DNA of 64,000 nt, taken from assembly GCF_003628305.1 (NCBI RefSeq), contig NZ_RBZM01000011.1, positions 62,001 through 126,000 of the forward strand, given 5' to 3'. A program made the position numbers and the translations under genes. The notes beneath the pieces were generated by a model that did no database searches, had not been told where the DNA came from, and saw only the letters and a list, made by a program, of their open reading frames with translations. The first letter of the stretch is position 1; every line of letters begins with the position of its first letter. Positions 53,301 through 61,567 of this stretch are shown here, piece by piece. The DNA is from Cohnella endophytica (lineage in GTDB: Bacteria; Bacillota; Bacilli; Paenibacillales; Paenibacillaceae).

Positions 53301-53397
53301 TCGTGGATGGTGCAGCAGCGTCAGCAGCAGCCGCCATGTTGGCGAACAGGCCGAACACTAAGGTAAGCATAAGGATTAGGGATAAACTTTTTTTCAT
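50326..53397 (-). CDS. Probable major S-layer protein (N-terminal SLH domains, Ig-like repeats)
   Basis: About 1023 residues from ATG 53397. Signal peptide MKKSLSLILMLTLVFGLFA, cleaved after AAA. Three SLH domains follow (about 30-200): YKWFVDAGILKGTPDGD with LTRAEFATIA, FSDVKVGQWYFGAIEAAAKA, and WAGPYIKAALEAGLI. The rest is a chain of Big-type Ig domains (VKASKENVAVGEAVTVTSS, VVEGYNGTVDIKI, AVLDQYGTAIATP). Codon use is strongly biased to GCA/GCT/GTT/ACT, which also creates long antisense frames, as in very highly expressed proteins. The long leader, strong promoter and strong terminator agree. It would form the crystalline surface layer attached to pyruvylated polymer. Confidence 0.88.
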   Translation of the reverse strand: MKKSLSLILMLTLVFGLFANMAAAADAAAPSTTAEKYKWFVDAGILKGTPDGDVHAADKLTRAEFATIAVAVAGLTPATSGNTFSDVKVGQWYFGAIEAAAKAGLVNGSGAGKFSPKANVTVESIIKVAATIAKLKTEDGVKVTGSSDWAGPYIKAALEAGLISEGLKYTADATRGQTIDIAFAVAQAGQTALEVKASKENVAVGEAVTVTSSKAGATFSVTGDAIVTAAGKFVATAPGVYTVTATVGAQSGTVKISVYGAVAGLKVVAPAEIVANNESEYDISVQAVDKNGSVVEGYNGTVDIKIVNAAATLVNGPAQITNATVTNGVAKAKIKSGSVAGVTSTITALNLQNVANVTATADVKTVSQVATKIDISAPTYVEANAATTATATVQVLDQSGKTMKSGVYGLTVSLTGALKFASGNQDTYSTSYIAGTPTPISLKSQLGVVGTSSLNVTGTNLTAASATINAVVVGVEKKLAAGLSTSTTTLDQGATTLTVNLSSLDVNGYPKAGVAGVTPKVFVTKADGSAAIGINVGATPVANGDGIALTAGATSFTLNAPNGQALAGEYNVVVKDSAGNLTAADAIKFSVNVGDKAKLSLSVGQDTISASNPTTTVTVKLTDANGNKVKESGVAVSINAARAAGTGTSSINGGTAPVTVYTDANGEATATYTAQPYNGNAWTLTASNASLTASAGKTITVSYIVPTQMGVSITAFSTSTSQAVAGEVVKVVVSAKDQYGSDATVGTHNVKVTITPDSALSGVNAPALGSKWTDGGKLYLEGSITAVNAVLSAASVKADKAGLLSVTVENTSVPQATQGSSAINVVPGAFSGFKVFDVNGKDLSADKLAVTANTPVQVFVKPVDANGNAVVTPYTYNVTLTPNGGGFRSTTDGANLTSVTVNAGTIQTAVYYVNPTADSYNISAPSFVPGYTQTATTVTVSGAATVAHTGPTANYTVAVLDQYGTAIATPTVVWTVSTTGAAGSVTINNSGVLTLTGTAAAGDVVTVTATSGTVVGTKTVTLS

Positions 53398-53469
53398 AAC
53401 CTTTTTTTCTCCTCCTCGAGAAAATATCTGTTTTGTTTGTTTGGAAGAATTATAGCTCGAATCTCTCAT
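53398..53469 (-). other. In-frame upstream start of the S-layer gene
   Basis: ATG 53469 is in frame with the S-layer start and is preceded by a near-ideal AAGGGGGTG at 8 bases. It would add 24 polar and basic residues (ending SRGGEKKV) before the signal peptide. The second start at 53397 has its own GGAGGAG. Two in-frame starts are described for the Brevibacillus cell-wall-protein operon. Confidence 0.6.
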
Positions 53470-53623
53470 CGGTGTTTCACCCCCTTCCTTGAGTAGAGCA
53501 TTGTCTATAATTGATGTCTGACGGCATGCCTAGTATGTAGATCATGTCGCAGAAACTCGTAAACGGTAGTAAAAAATCGATAGCGAACACAAAGAGGGCA
53601 GGGTAAAATATGCCACTTTCCCC

Positions 53624-53653
53624 ATTATACATGAGGCGCTTGTGCAGCGTAAA
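53624..53653 (-). promoter_or_regulatory. Promoter candidate of the S-layer gene
   Basis: Minus strand TTTACG (53653-53648), 18 bases, then the extended -10 TGTATAAT (TATAAT at 53629-53624). It implies a leader of about 220 bases before ATG 53397. Another TATAAT occurs farther upstream without a good -35. The 53398-53887 interval holds no gene otherwise. Confidence 0.5.
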
Positions 53654-53887
53654 GAAGATTTTGCTAGAGAGATCAGAAGATTAGTTCTAGAGTCCCTCTC
53701 GTTAGGCTCATCATGTTAAACGCACGGCGCGAAGAAAAGTTGCGATTATAATCAAAATGCCTTAACTTTTTTTAACCATATCTTATACGATCAAACCTTT
53801 GGCTATATGTAAGGGCATATCGCTACTCTAGTATAGCTTGGACAAGAGCCCTAGTCATTGGTAAATCATTTCCTTCTTAACCAATGA

Positions 53888-53924
53888 AAGCGAGAAAAAG
53901 GAGAGATCCATGGATCTCTCCTTT
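53888..53924 (-). terminator. Intrinsic terminator after the 1283-residue SLH-protein gene
   Basis: A 28-bp perfect palindrome, AAAGGAGAGATCCA and its complement (53897-53924), followed on the minus strand by TTCTCG. It starts 16 bases past the stop. Confidence 0.85.
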
Positions 53925-53939
53925 CTCTCAGCAGTCAGA

Positions 53940-56900
53940 CTAGCTTAGATTTTTCGGGAAGATGCTTGTGCTTTTCTTCAACAGCTCGACCGTAATCTTA
54001 CCGGCCTCCGCTCGCGTCATATAGCCTTTCGGGTTAAAGCTGTATACCGGCTTCTTCTGGCCCGGTACCGTTACCGGCGTACCCGTCATAATTTTAGCCT
54101 TGTTGACGGCATCGATGGCCGGCCTTGCATAATAATGGATGCTGCCGGAGTCCACGAAAGCTTTCGCCAGATTGTTCTCCAGCTTCGTATCGTTAATCGC
54201 CATCTTAAGCTTCATTGCCCTGGCGATCATAACCGCCGCTTCTTGACGGGTAATCGGAATTCCGGCGCCGAAGAATCCTTCGTCCAGTCCGGTTACGATA
54301 CCTGCCCTTGCCGCGGTTTCGATATGCTCGTAATCCCAGGTCGTCGTTTTCGTGCCCGGCGTAATGTCGAAGAAGGTTTGATTCCCTCCGGCGTTAATCG
54401 GAAGATTCATTCCTTTGACTAGCAGCGTCGCAAATTCCCCGCGCGTAGTCATGTCATTGGCGCCGAACTCGTCGAAACGGACGTTATTCATAATGCCTTT
54501 GGAATAGAGAGCGTTCAAGATGTTGCGCGCCCAAGTATGGTTCGTAATATCGGTAAAGCCTTTTCTCAGCTTCACGACCATGTAATATCCGAAATCATCG
54601 AACGGTACGGTGATCGTATGTTTCTTGGTATCGACTTCTCCACCGATGTTCTCCCAATCGCCTTTGTCCGTGTAACGGAACACGGAGACGGTGTACCCGA
54701 CTTCGTCAACGACGTTGGTGTCGTACTTGAGCGTCAATTGGCCGCGATTGGTCGGAATGACTTTGCGCTCGAGCTCGTACTCCGTAAATCTACCTTCTAC
54801 GGAGTAAGGTGCAAGACCGTTAGTTGCAGGTTTGTACCCGATCTGTCCTTTATTGCCGAGTTCCCCTACCCCGCCGCTAATCCAGTAGGTCGGAGAGATT
54901 CTCGTGAAGTTCGTCGTATTCGTATTGTTGCCGAAACGAATGACGAGATAATCCGGAATGAGAATCGGGCTAGCGCCCTGATAGGTCCGAGCATCGTTGT
55001 TCACGTTAATGATATTGCCATAGTCGTTCCTTCTGTCCACGACGCCATCTACCGGATCCGCGATGCCGAACAGGAACATCGTATCATTATATAGCTTGGT
55101 AATTCCGTTCGTATTCGTGTTAGCCGATTTCAACACCGTTCCTTTAGGGAACGTCAACTGCAAGTTCTTATTGAATACATCGAATTTAGTCGTTAACTTC
55201 TGCATGAATTGGCTATCGACTTGAACGGTGCTTGTGTAATACACCTGTACCGTATCGCTGATCGTCGTGTCCGCCCGTTTGATCTGTACTTTGATGGCCG
55301 TCTGCTTGTCCGCTTTGAGTCCGACGAAATCGTAAGTAAAGCGATTGTTCAGATCCGCGCGTTTCGTAGCGCTGATGCCGTTAATCAAGACGTCCGTTGC
55401 GCCTTCGGCTTCGATGTCGAAGCGAACGAAGTTCTTGTTCACGATGATCTGATTGCCTACCGTCGGTTGAGGAGACAAGATCCGGTATGGAGAAACCTCT
55501 CTCGTGATCTCTAACGTCTGGTTCGTGCGAGCGCCGGTGCTGTTGATCAACTCAAGATTATAGACGTGAGAGCCTGGAGCTGCATACTTAATGTCTCTGA
55601 TCCGCAGAATAAAGTCCTTCTGGTCCCCTGCGAAGTCATAATAGTAGGTGGTTCCGTTATATGCGAACGTGAGACCTTGCTCTAAAGTAGGCGAACCTTC
55701 TACCGGTATCGTCTTCGTGAAGAAAGAATCCGATCCGAGCTTCAGGTTAAGAATCGAAGCTCCGCCGCCGCGCATAACGAGATCGTAGCCGGTTTCGCTT
55801 GTTACGTATTTATCCGTTTTGAAAGTGAACTCGGGAGACACGGCGAAAATGTTCGCCATCTGAGTCGACGTATACGCTCCGAGATTTGCCGACGTAAATG
55901 CCTCTCGAGTAGCTACGCTAAGCGTAGGCTGCAGACGCGAGATCGTCGACACGTTCGTATCGATGAGGTAGATCTTGATTTCCTTGATGATCTCTTGGCT
56001 AATGCCCGTGGCGCCAGTATTCACGCCTTTGAATACGATTTTGTTTTCCCCGAAAACGAGTGGGCCGGTTCCGCCTATCGTGAGATCCAAGCTGAAACCC
56101 GCAGTCGCGTTCGCGTTATTAAGAACCGGAGTAGTCATCGCGATCCCGTTCACGAAATACTGAACGCCCGAAAGGTTCTTGAAGCCCATGTATTGACCGC
56201 TGACCGTCAACTTATTGCCGGTGGTCCGGGAATCGAACGTATAAGTCTGTCCGTCGTACAAGTTGGCTACATAGATGTAGCTTTTCTGAACGTAAGTAAT
56301 ATCCGCGTTATAAGTAGAAGACGAACCCGTGTACTTGAATTGGATCTTTTGTTGTCCGTTCGCGAAATTGTCTACTTTGTAGACTGTTGAAGTACCAGCA
56401 GTCCCCACCAGAGTCAATGTTAATGTTGTTGTGCTAAGAGGAAGATAAGATCCTAACAAAGGCGTAGTCGGCACTTTGTCAGAGTCTACCAAGATATAGA
56501 ATGTCGAATCGCTTACCTCAGCTCCATTTAACGGCTCTTTGGCTGCGGTAGCAATGCTGCTAGTGCCATCGTAACCAGGCAGATACTGCATTTTCGTAAT
56601 CGCAGTGTCGCCGGGCAAATATTTGAACTTACCGTTAAACGTCGTACTGAACGTTCCATAGGTGACCGTCAGATTTGCCACTTGATCTTTCAAATAGGCT
56701 CCGCCGCTTACGTCGAACGGGAAGCTAGCAGGCGTCACGAAGTGGATCAGCTTGTACTGCGGCGTAATGCCGTCCGCGCCCGGAATAATGGTTTCGGTAG
56801 TAGAAGTCGCAGCCGGAATGGTCGCCGTAACGCTACCGTTCAAGTTGTAGGTGGCCGTTCCGCCGAAAGCGGTCGCCGAGTATGGAGCGAGCATCGTCAC

Positions 56901-57791
56901 GTCGAGCGTGGCTGTTTCCCCAGGAGGAGTCGTTCCGCCGGTCGTTAATTGCGGGATGTTATTCAAAAGCTGGTACGTTCCCGAAGAATGAACCAGCTTC
57001 ACGTCCGTGTAAGGCTTGTTCAAGTCGAAATAATAAATATCGCGGGTAATATTGATCGTATTCGTTCCGTTGGTAATCGACATCTTGAGAGAGTTCAAGC
57101 CCGGCTGCAAAGTCAATGCCGGCGAGAAAAACGTACCGTCGTCCAACACGGAAGTCAGTACGGCCGTACCGCCGTTAACGCTTACGGTTGCTTTATTCGC
57201 GTTCTTGGCAACCCCTTGCAGCGTAATGGTTTGCGAAGGAACGACTGCTTGCGCGCCTTCGTTCAGATTAATGGTCGTAGATCCGCTAATGACCTTTAAG
57301 CTTTGAAGATACGGGATTTGATCATAGAGAACGTAGAAAACGTCCGAACGTTGGATCGATCCTTGCATCCCCGTGAACGTAATTCTGTTCATCCCGCTGA
57401 ACAAGGTCAAGTTGCCAGCAGTAAACCGGTTCGTCGAACCCGTGTCCTCTTGAACGGAACCCGTCGTAAAATGAGTCGCGTCGGGTGTCCAAGTCCCATT
57501 TTGTTGGAGGTTCAACTGATCGATCTTAACGCTCATCGTCGTAGCTGAAACATACGCGAATGTTCCCTTGACCGTCAGATTTCCGGTATTCGTCGTATAA
57601 GCATTCGCGCGCGTAAGCAGAGTCGAAGCGCCAGCAACGTCGATCGTTCTTAACGCCGTGTCGCGGATTCCCGTAGTATCCGGAATGAAATAGGTGGCCG
57701 AACTGGCCGCGGTCGCTTCTTTCACAAGACCTGCAGGGACCAAGGTTACGGCTAGAACGAGTGCAAGAAAGGCTGATAATAATTTCTTCAC
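53940..57791 (-). CDS. Large S-layer-type protein with C-terminal SLH domains
   Basis: 1283 residues. Signal peptide MKKLLSAFLALVLAVTL, cleaved near ATA. The long middle part contains repeated Ig-like modules marked by strands such as GMNRITFTGMQG, GLNSLKMSITNG and GENKIVFKGVN, each closing with a phrase like FYVLYDQIPYL or IYYFDLNKPY. Three SLH domains end the chain (from about 1055): FTDITNHTWARNILNALYSK with MTTRGEFATLL, ITRQEAAVMIARAM, and YYARPAIDAVNKAKIM with MTRAEAGKITVEL. The start is GTG 57791 behind GGAGGAA. Unlike the other S-layer gene it has SLH at the C-terminus. It may be a second layer or anchoring protein. Confidence 0.87.
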   Translation of the reverse strand: MKKLLSAFLALVLAVTLVPAGLVKEATAASSATYFIPDTTGIRDTALRTIDVAGASTLLTRANAYTTNTGNLTVKGTFAYVSATTMSVKIDQLNLQQNGTWTPDATHFTTGSVQEDTGSTNRFTAGNLTLFSGMNRITFTGMQGSIQRSDVFYVLYDQIPYLQSLKVISGSTTINLNEGAQAVVPSQTITLQGVAKNANKATVSVNGGTAVLTSVLDDGTFFSPALTLQPGLNSLKMSITNGTNTINITRDIYYFDLNKPYTDVKLVHSSGTYQLLNNIPQLTTGGTTPPGETATLDVTMLAPYSATAFGGTATYNLNGSVTATIPAATSTTETIIPGADGITPQYKLIHFVTPASFPFDVSGGAYLKDQVANLTVTYGTFSTTFNGKFKYLPGDTAITKMQYLPGYDGTSSIATAAKEPLNGAEVSDSTFYILVDSDKVPTTPLLGSYLPLSTTTLTLTLVGTAGTSTVYKVDNFANGQQKIQFKYTGSSSTYNADITYVQKSYIYVANLYDGQTYTFDSRTTGNKLTVSGQYMGFKNLSGVQYFVNGIAMTTPVLNNANATAGFSLDLTIGGTGPLVFGENKIVFKGVNTGATGISQEIIKEIKIYLIDTNVSTISRLQPTLSVATREAFTSANLGAYTSTQMANIFAVSPEFTFKTDKYVTSETGYDLVMRGGGASILNLKLGSDSFFTKTIPVEGSPTLEQGLTFAYNGTTYYYDFAGDQKDFILRIRDIKYAAPGSHVYNLELINSTGARTNQTLEITREVSPYRILSPQPTVGNQIIVNKNFVRFDIEAEGATDVLINGISATKRADLNNRFTYDFVGLKADKQTAIKVQIKRADTTISDTVQVYYTSTVQVDSQFMQKLTTKFDVFNKNLQLTFPKGTVLKSANTNTNGITKLYNDTMFLFGIADPVDGVVDRRNDYGNIINVNNDARTYQGASPILIPDYLVIRFGNNTNTTNFTRISPTYWISGGVGELGNKGQIGYKPATNGLAPYSVEGRFTEYELERKVIPTNRGQLTLKYDTNVVDEVGYTVSVFRYTDKGDWENIGGEVDTKKHTITVPFDDFGYYMVVKLRKGFTDITNHTWARNILNALYSKGIMNNVRFDEFGANDMTTRGEFATLLVKGMNLPINAGGNQTFFDITPGTKTTTWDYEHIETAARAGIVTGLDEGFFGAGIPITRQEAAVMIARAMKLKMAINDTKLENNLAKAFVDSGSIHYYARPAIDAVNKAKIMTGTPVTVPGQKKPVYSFNPKGYMTRAEAGKITVELLKKSTSIFPKNLS

Positions 57792-58008
57792 GTAACTTCC
57801 TCCTTATGTATGGCTAGAGTCGTTGGACTCCCACTTATTAATGATGGAATGGCGATAGTCTATCTACGAACAAATCTCCCGATTGAGTTCCTCCCTATGG
57901 CGGTATTCGCCTAATTCGGCATGTTCTACCATTAGACGTCACGATTCCGCAAAAGTTCCGTACTCTTGTTATCGGGCTTCCGCAAGGAAATGTTTAGACG
58001 ATCGGACG
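57792..58008. other. Leader and promoter interval of the 1283-residue SLH-protein gene
   Basis: About 217 bases without a gene. A GGGAGGA ribosome-like site lies near 57890-57896 with no usable frame behind it. I see no convincing promoter boxes, although one is required between the tagO terminator and GTG 57791. Confidence 0.5.
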
Positions 58009-58062
58009 AAAAAAAGACCGGATCGCTCAACCTTATCGAGATAAGGTTAGCAATCTGGCCTT
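58009..58062 (-). terminator. Intrinsic terminator of tagO
   Basis: Minus-strand long hairpin: perfect core AACCTTATC / GATAAGGTT, extended outward by GGCCAGATTGCT pairing imperfectly with GAGCGATCCGGTC, then seven T residues. Confidence 0.85.
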
Positions 58063-58088
58063 TGAGGTGTATGAATAAATGAATAGGA

Positions 58089-59234
58089 TTACTTCCCGCG
58101 GGATTGAGTCTGCGGCTTCATGCGAAGACGAGCAATCAGATCAAGCACGGGACGGCGAGTCTGATCGACGATACCGATCAGTTCGGCTCCGATCTGGAGC
58201 AGGAAGACGAGCGCGCAAATAACGATGAACGTAATCCAATTGCCTAGACCCGAATTCGATACGGCGGACTGAATGACCGCGCATGCGCCAAAGAACGTCG
58301 CGATTCCATAGATGATAAGCACGGTCATGCGATGGCTGAATCCGAGCTGCTGTAAGCAGTGATGCAGATGCCCTTTGTCCGGGGCGAAGATCGGTTTCTT
58401 ATGAATCCAGCGGCGAACGATGGCGAAGAACGTATCGGACAACGGCACGCCGATGATCAGCAAAGGCGTTACGAAGGAAACGATCGTAATCTGCTTAAAT
58501 CCGAGCATGGATAGAGTCGCAAGCGCGAACCCTAGGAAAAGAGAACCCGAGTCTCCCATGAATATTTTCGCGGGATGGAAGTTAAAGAACAGGAAGCCCA
58601 CGATGCTGCCGAGCAATACGGTAGACAGCAATACGACTGTGCTGCTGCCCATGATGATGCCCATGACTAGAATGGTAGCGACCGCGATGCCCGAGACGCC
58701 TGCGGCGAGCCCGTCCAACCCGTCGATCAAGTTGATCGCGTTCGTCACCCCGACGATCCAGAAGATCGTAAGCGGGATGCTGAGCCATTCGCCGAGCGGC
58801 TGCATGGACGAGCCGAACGGGATGTTGAGCAAGTTGATTTTGACGTCATAGCCGAATACAACGATACAAGCGGCACCGATCTGGATAAGCAACTTAAGCT
58901 TAGCGGATAGATCGAACTTGTCGTCGAGCGCGCCGAGGAGAACGATTACCGTTCCGCCTACGAGCATGGCGCTGATTAAATTACGGTCGTACGCGCTCAG
59001 CGTGCCTTCCGGCACCCAAGGCAATATAAGCAACAACCCGATAACGAACGAAGCATAGATCGCTACGCCGCCAAGACGGGGCATAATTCTCGTATGGACT
59101 TTTCGTTGGTTCGGCACGTCGATCGCGCCGATGCGAACCGCCAGTTTCTTGACGAGCGGCGTAAGTACTAGCGCAAGACCCAAAGCTGCAATGAATGAGA
59201 TGAGTCCAATTCCTAGCATCCAACCTGACACCAT
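58089..59234 (-). CDS. tagO: Undecaprenyl-phosphate N-acetylglucosaminyl-1-phosphate transferase (TagO/WecA)
   Basis: 381 residues with about ten membrane spans. Catalytic motifs of the family are LGALDDKFDLSAKLKL (DDxxD, about 100), NAINLIDGLDGLAAG (about 160) and FMGDSGSLFLGF (about 225); PRLGGVAIY is near the N-terminus. It puts GlcNAc-1-phosphate on the lipid carrier, the first step of wall teichoic acid or secondary wall polymer synthesis. ATG 59234 follows GGGGAG. It stands with tagA and csaB, so the polymer is probably the SLH anchor. Confidence 0.93.
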   Translation of the reverse strand: MVSGWMLGIGLISFIAALGLALVLTPLVKKLAVRIGAIDVPNQRKVHTRIMPRLGGVAIYASFVIGLLLILPWVPEGTLSAYDRNLISAMLVGGTVIVLLGALDDKFDLSAKLKLLIQIGAACIVVFGYDVKINLLNIPFGSSMQPLGEWLSIPLTIFWIVGVTNAINLIDGLDGLAAGVSGIAVATILVMGIIMGSSTVVLLSTVLLGSIVGFLFFNFHPAKIFMGDSGSLFLGFALATLSMLGFKQITIVSFVTPLLIIGVPLSDTFFAIVRRWIHKKPIFAPDKGHLHHCLQQLGFSHRMTVLIIYGIATFFGACAVIQSAVSNSGLGNWITFIVICALVFLLQIGAELIGIVDQTRRPVLDLIARLRMKPQTQSRGK

Positions 59235-59355
59235 TCACAACTCCCCTTTTTTCTGTACCGGATGAATTATACTCCCGCCGGAAGGATATGAACAAGGTGA
59301 ACATTTAGTCGTTTTCAGCCGTTTTAGTTTATTTTCATCATTTTCATGAAAGTTT

Positions 59356-60126
59356 TCACGATGAATTGCTCTGTTTCAGGACTTTTTCTCCGTCTTTAAT
59401 GACTTTGAGGGCAAATTTCGGAAGAACGAGCATCCGTCCGAACCGGCTAGGCTGCTGCAGCAGTCTGTAGAACCACTCCATCCCCATCTTCCGAAAAATG
59501 GCCGGAGCGCGCTTCAGCTTGCCCGCGACGACGTCGAAGCTGCCTCCGACCCCCATCACGACGGGTACTCCGAGCTCGGATTGGTACTTCTCAATCCAAG
59601 GCTCTTGATTCATCGTTGCGCGCGCCACGAATAACAGATCCGGACGAGCTTCGCGAATCGCCGCCACGACCTCTTCGTCATCCTTATCGGTAAAATACCC
59701 ATCGCGGTGGCCGACGAATCGTACGCCGGGATAACGTTGACGTAATTTCTCGTAGGCAGTTCCGATAATGTCCGACGAAGCGCCGAGCAAATAAGCGCTC
59801 CAACCCTTCCGGTCTCCTACGCTCAGAAGCTCGTGCATCAGATCGAAGCCGGCCACCCGTTCCTGTACGGGCTGTTTAAGACGGCGCGCCGCCCATACGA
59901 CGCCCGAACCGTCGGGAACGACTAAATCCGCGGTCGCCAGCGTATGATGGAAGGAAGGGTTGTCCAAGCCGACCATCAGCATGATCGGGTTCCCCGTCAC
60001 TACGCGATGAAGACGACGCTCTTCGATCGCTTGGGTCAAGTATGCGACGGTTTCCTCCATGTTCATCTTGGAAAAAGGTACTCCGTACAAGGAAACCGTA
60101 GGATACGGCTTCGTATTGGGATTCAA
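59356..60126 (-). CDS. tagA: WecG/TagA/CpsF family glycosyltransferase
   Basis: 256 residues, normal for the family (GT26). Typical stretches are TGNPIMLMVGLDNP, VVPDGSGVVWAARRL with the catalytic aspartate, LLGASSDIIGTAYEKL, FVARATMNQEPWI and GVGGSFDVVAGKLKRAP. It adds N-acetylmannosamine (or a related sugar) to the lipid-linked GlcNAc made by TagO. The start is TTG 60126 with GGAGAG some 12 bases upstream. Between csaB and tagO. Confidence 0.9.
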   Translation of the reverse strand: MNPNTKPYPTVSLYGVPFSKMNMEETVAYLTQAIEERRLHRVVTGNPIMLMVGLDNPSFHHTLATADLVVPDGSGVVWAARRLKQPVQERVAGFDLMHELLSVGDRKGWSAYLLGASSDIIGTAYEKLRQRYPGVRFVGHRDGYFTDKDDEEVVAAIREARPDLLFVARATMNQEPWIEKYQSELGVPVVMGVGGSFDVVAGKLKRAPAIFRKMGMEWFYRLLQQPSRFGRMLVLPKFALKVIKDGEKVLKQSNSS

Positions 60127-60175
60127 ATTGGGTCACTCTCCAGCTGTCATGTGGTTTGGCTGTAAACGCACATCT

Positions 60176-61402
60176 CTAAATAGTACGTATAGAAGCGATG
60201 ATTTGTTGCGCGGGTCTCGTCGCTTCCTGCTTCAGGCGCTCGATCGCCGCGTCGGACTTTTGATGCCAATCGCCGGAGTCCCGTAAAATATCGTCGGCCT
60301 CGCGAGCGAATTGTTCCGCGTCCAGAGCCTCGGTCGTGCCGACGGCGCGCTGTCCGAGCCGTTGCAGAAACTGATCGATCTTGGGATCGTACGATACCCC
60401 AAGGAGCGGAATGTTACGATTCGCCGCATAAATGAGCGAATGAAGCCGCATCCCGATGAGCAACGCGCATCGGCCGACCTCCCGCAGCATCTGCTGCGGG
60501 TCATCGTGCGCCGGGGCCAACTCCAGCTCCGCCGGAGCGCCCGAGCGCGCTAGCCGTTCCATCACGTAGCGGGACGCGTCTTCGTCCTCGCCGCGATGGA
60601 ACGGCAGGAAGCGCAGCCGCACGCCGCCCGGGCGGCGTCGGGCCAGCGCTTCAAGCGCGTCGGCCACGCGGTCCATGTCCGCGCGGTCGCCGCGCCAGAA
60701 CCTGACGGACACGCCCACCAACGGTGGCGTGTCCACTTCCGCGGCGGCGGCGCTAGCACCCGCCGCAACGCCCTCGCCGCCGGTCTCAGCCGGCAGCGGC
60801 AAGCCCATGACCGGATCCGGCACCACTTCAATGTGCCCCGGATCTACGCCATAACCCCGCAGCAACGACGCGGATTCCTCGTCGCGCACCGACACGTACG
60901 CGGCCTTCTTGAAGGCCCGCGCGATGAAGGGCTTGAACATCGCCCGGTTTACCGGACCGATGCCCTGCGCGTACACGAACGTCGGCTTGCCCGCCCATCT
61001 CGCGAGCGCCATGATTCCCAAATAATACGGAATAGAACCCATTCCGGTTGCATCTTGGAGCAAACTTCCTCCGCCGCTGATGAGCCCGTCGCTATTCTTA
61101 AGCGCCTTGCGCACTTCGCCGAGCTTCGTCCGATGAACGGCTTCCACTCCGTACTGCCCGCGAGTCCATTCCGGATCTCCCGACAGCACGACCGGTTCGA
61201 CGGCGATTCCGGACCGCTCCGCCTCCGCTTCGAGAGCCGCGAGTATGCTTTTGAGCACCGCTTCGTCCCCGCTATTGCGGAAACCGTAATATCCCGAGAG
61301 CACCACGCGGAACTTCTGCTTCCCGTTTTCATTCGCTTTTCCGTCACGATTTCCGATTTTCTCCCGCCCCAATCGCTTAGGTATACTTGTAGGATGCTCC
61401 AT
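60176..61402 (-). CDS. csaB: Polysaccharide pyruvyl transferase CsaB
   Basis: 408 residues. After about 30 polar residues the family signature VVLSGYYGFRNSGDEAVL appears, then GLISGGGSLLQDATG, FVYAQGIGPVN, VSVRDEESASLL and the late LIGMRLHSLIYAANR. CsaB adds pyruvate ketals to the secondary cell-wall polymer; SLH domains bind the pyruvylated sugar. The 60500-60900 part is much richer in GC and Ala/Arg than the rest of the gene. Three SLH proteins lie in this window, which fits. ATG 61402 has a modest AGAGAG site. Confidence 0.94.
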   Translation of the reverse strand: MEHPTSIPKRLGREKIGNRDGKANENGKQKFRVVLSGYYGFRNSGDEAVLKSILAALEAEAERSGIAVEPVVLSGDPEWTRGQYGVEAVHRTKLGEVRKALKNSDGLISGGGSLLQDATGMGSIPYYLGIMALARWAGKPTFVYAQGIGPVNRAMFKPFIARAFKKAAYVSVRDEESASLLRGYGVDPGHIEVVPDPVMGLPLPAETGGEGVAAGASAAAAEVDTPPLVGVSVRFWRGDRADMDRVADALEALARRRPGGVRLRFLPFHRGEDEDASRYVMERLARSGAPAELELAPAHDDPQQMLREVGRCALLIGMRLHSLIYAANRNIPLLGVSYDPKIDQFLQRLGQRAVGTTEALDAEQFAREADDILRDSGDWHQKSDAAIERLKQEATRPAQQIIASIRTI

Positions 61403-61489
61403 CGCGGCTCTCTCTACAAGTTACCATTTCTATATCCACTAAGCCCAATGATAATTTTTTAACGTTCTATCCGAGCCTCTCTTCGCATC

Positions 61490-61527
61490 AAAATCCCCCG
61501 CCGGCCGATCCTTCGGCCGAGCAGGGG
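61490..61527 (-). terminator. Terminator candidate after the DUF5693 gene
   Basis: Minus-strand GC-rich hairpin: CCCCTGC-TCGGCCGA pairs with TCGGCCG-GCGGGGG around an AGGA loop with one bulge, then ATTTTG. It lies about 40 bases past the stop; the short T run makes it only probable. Confidence 0.6.
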
Positions 61528-61567
61528 ATCGAGTGCGCTCGATGAGCTCCGTGTAAATCGGTTTCGG

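Noticed and set aside
50677-53361. Long plus-strand open frames (421 and 432 codons) opposite the S-layer gene
   Set aside because: They exist because the S-layer gene uses few codons, mostly GCA/GCT/GTT/ACT. The translations are Ser/Cys/Arg/Asn-rich with no family pattern, and a well-supported SLH protein is on the other strand.
60596-61462. 288-codon plus-strand frame opposite csaB
   Set aside because: Caused by the GC-rich Ala/Arg stretch of csaB; its translation is His/Arg-rich without motifs.
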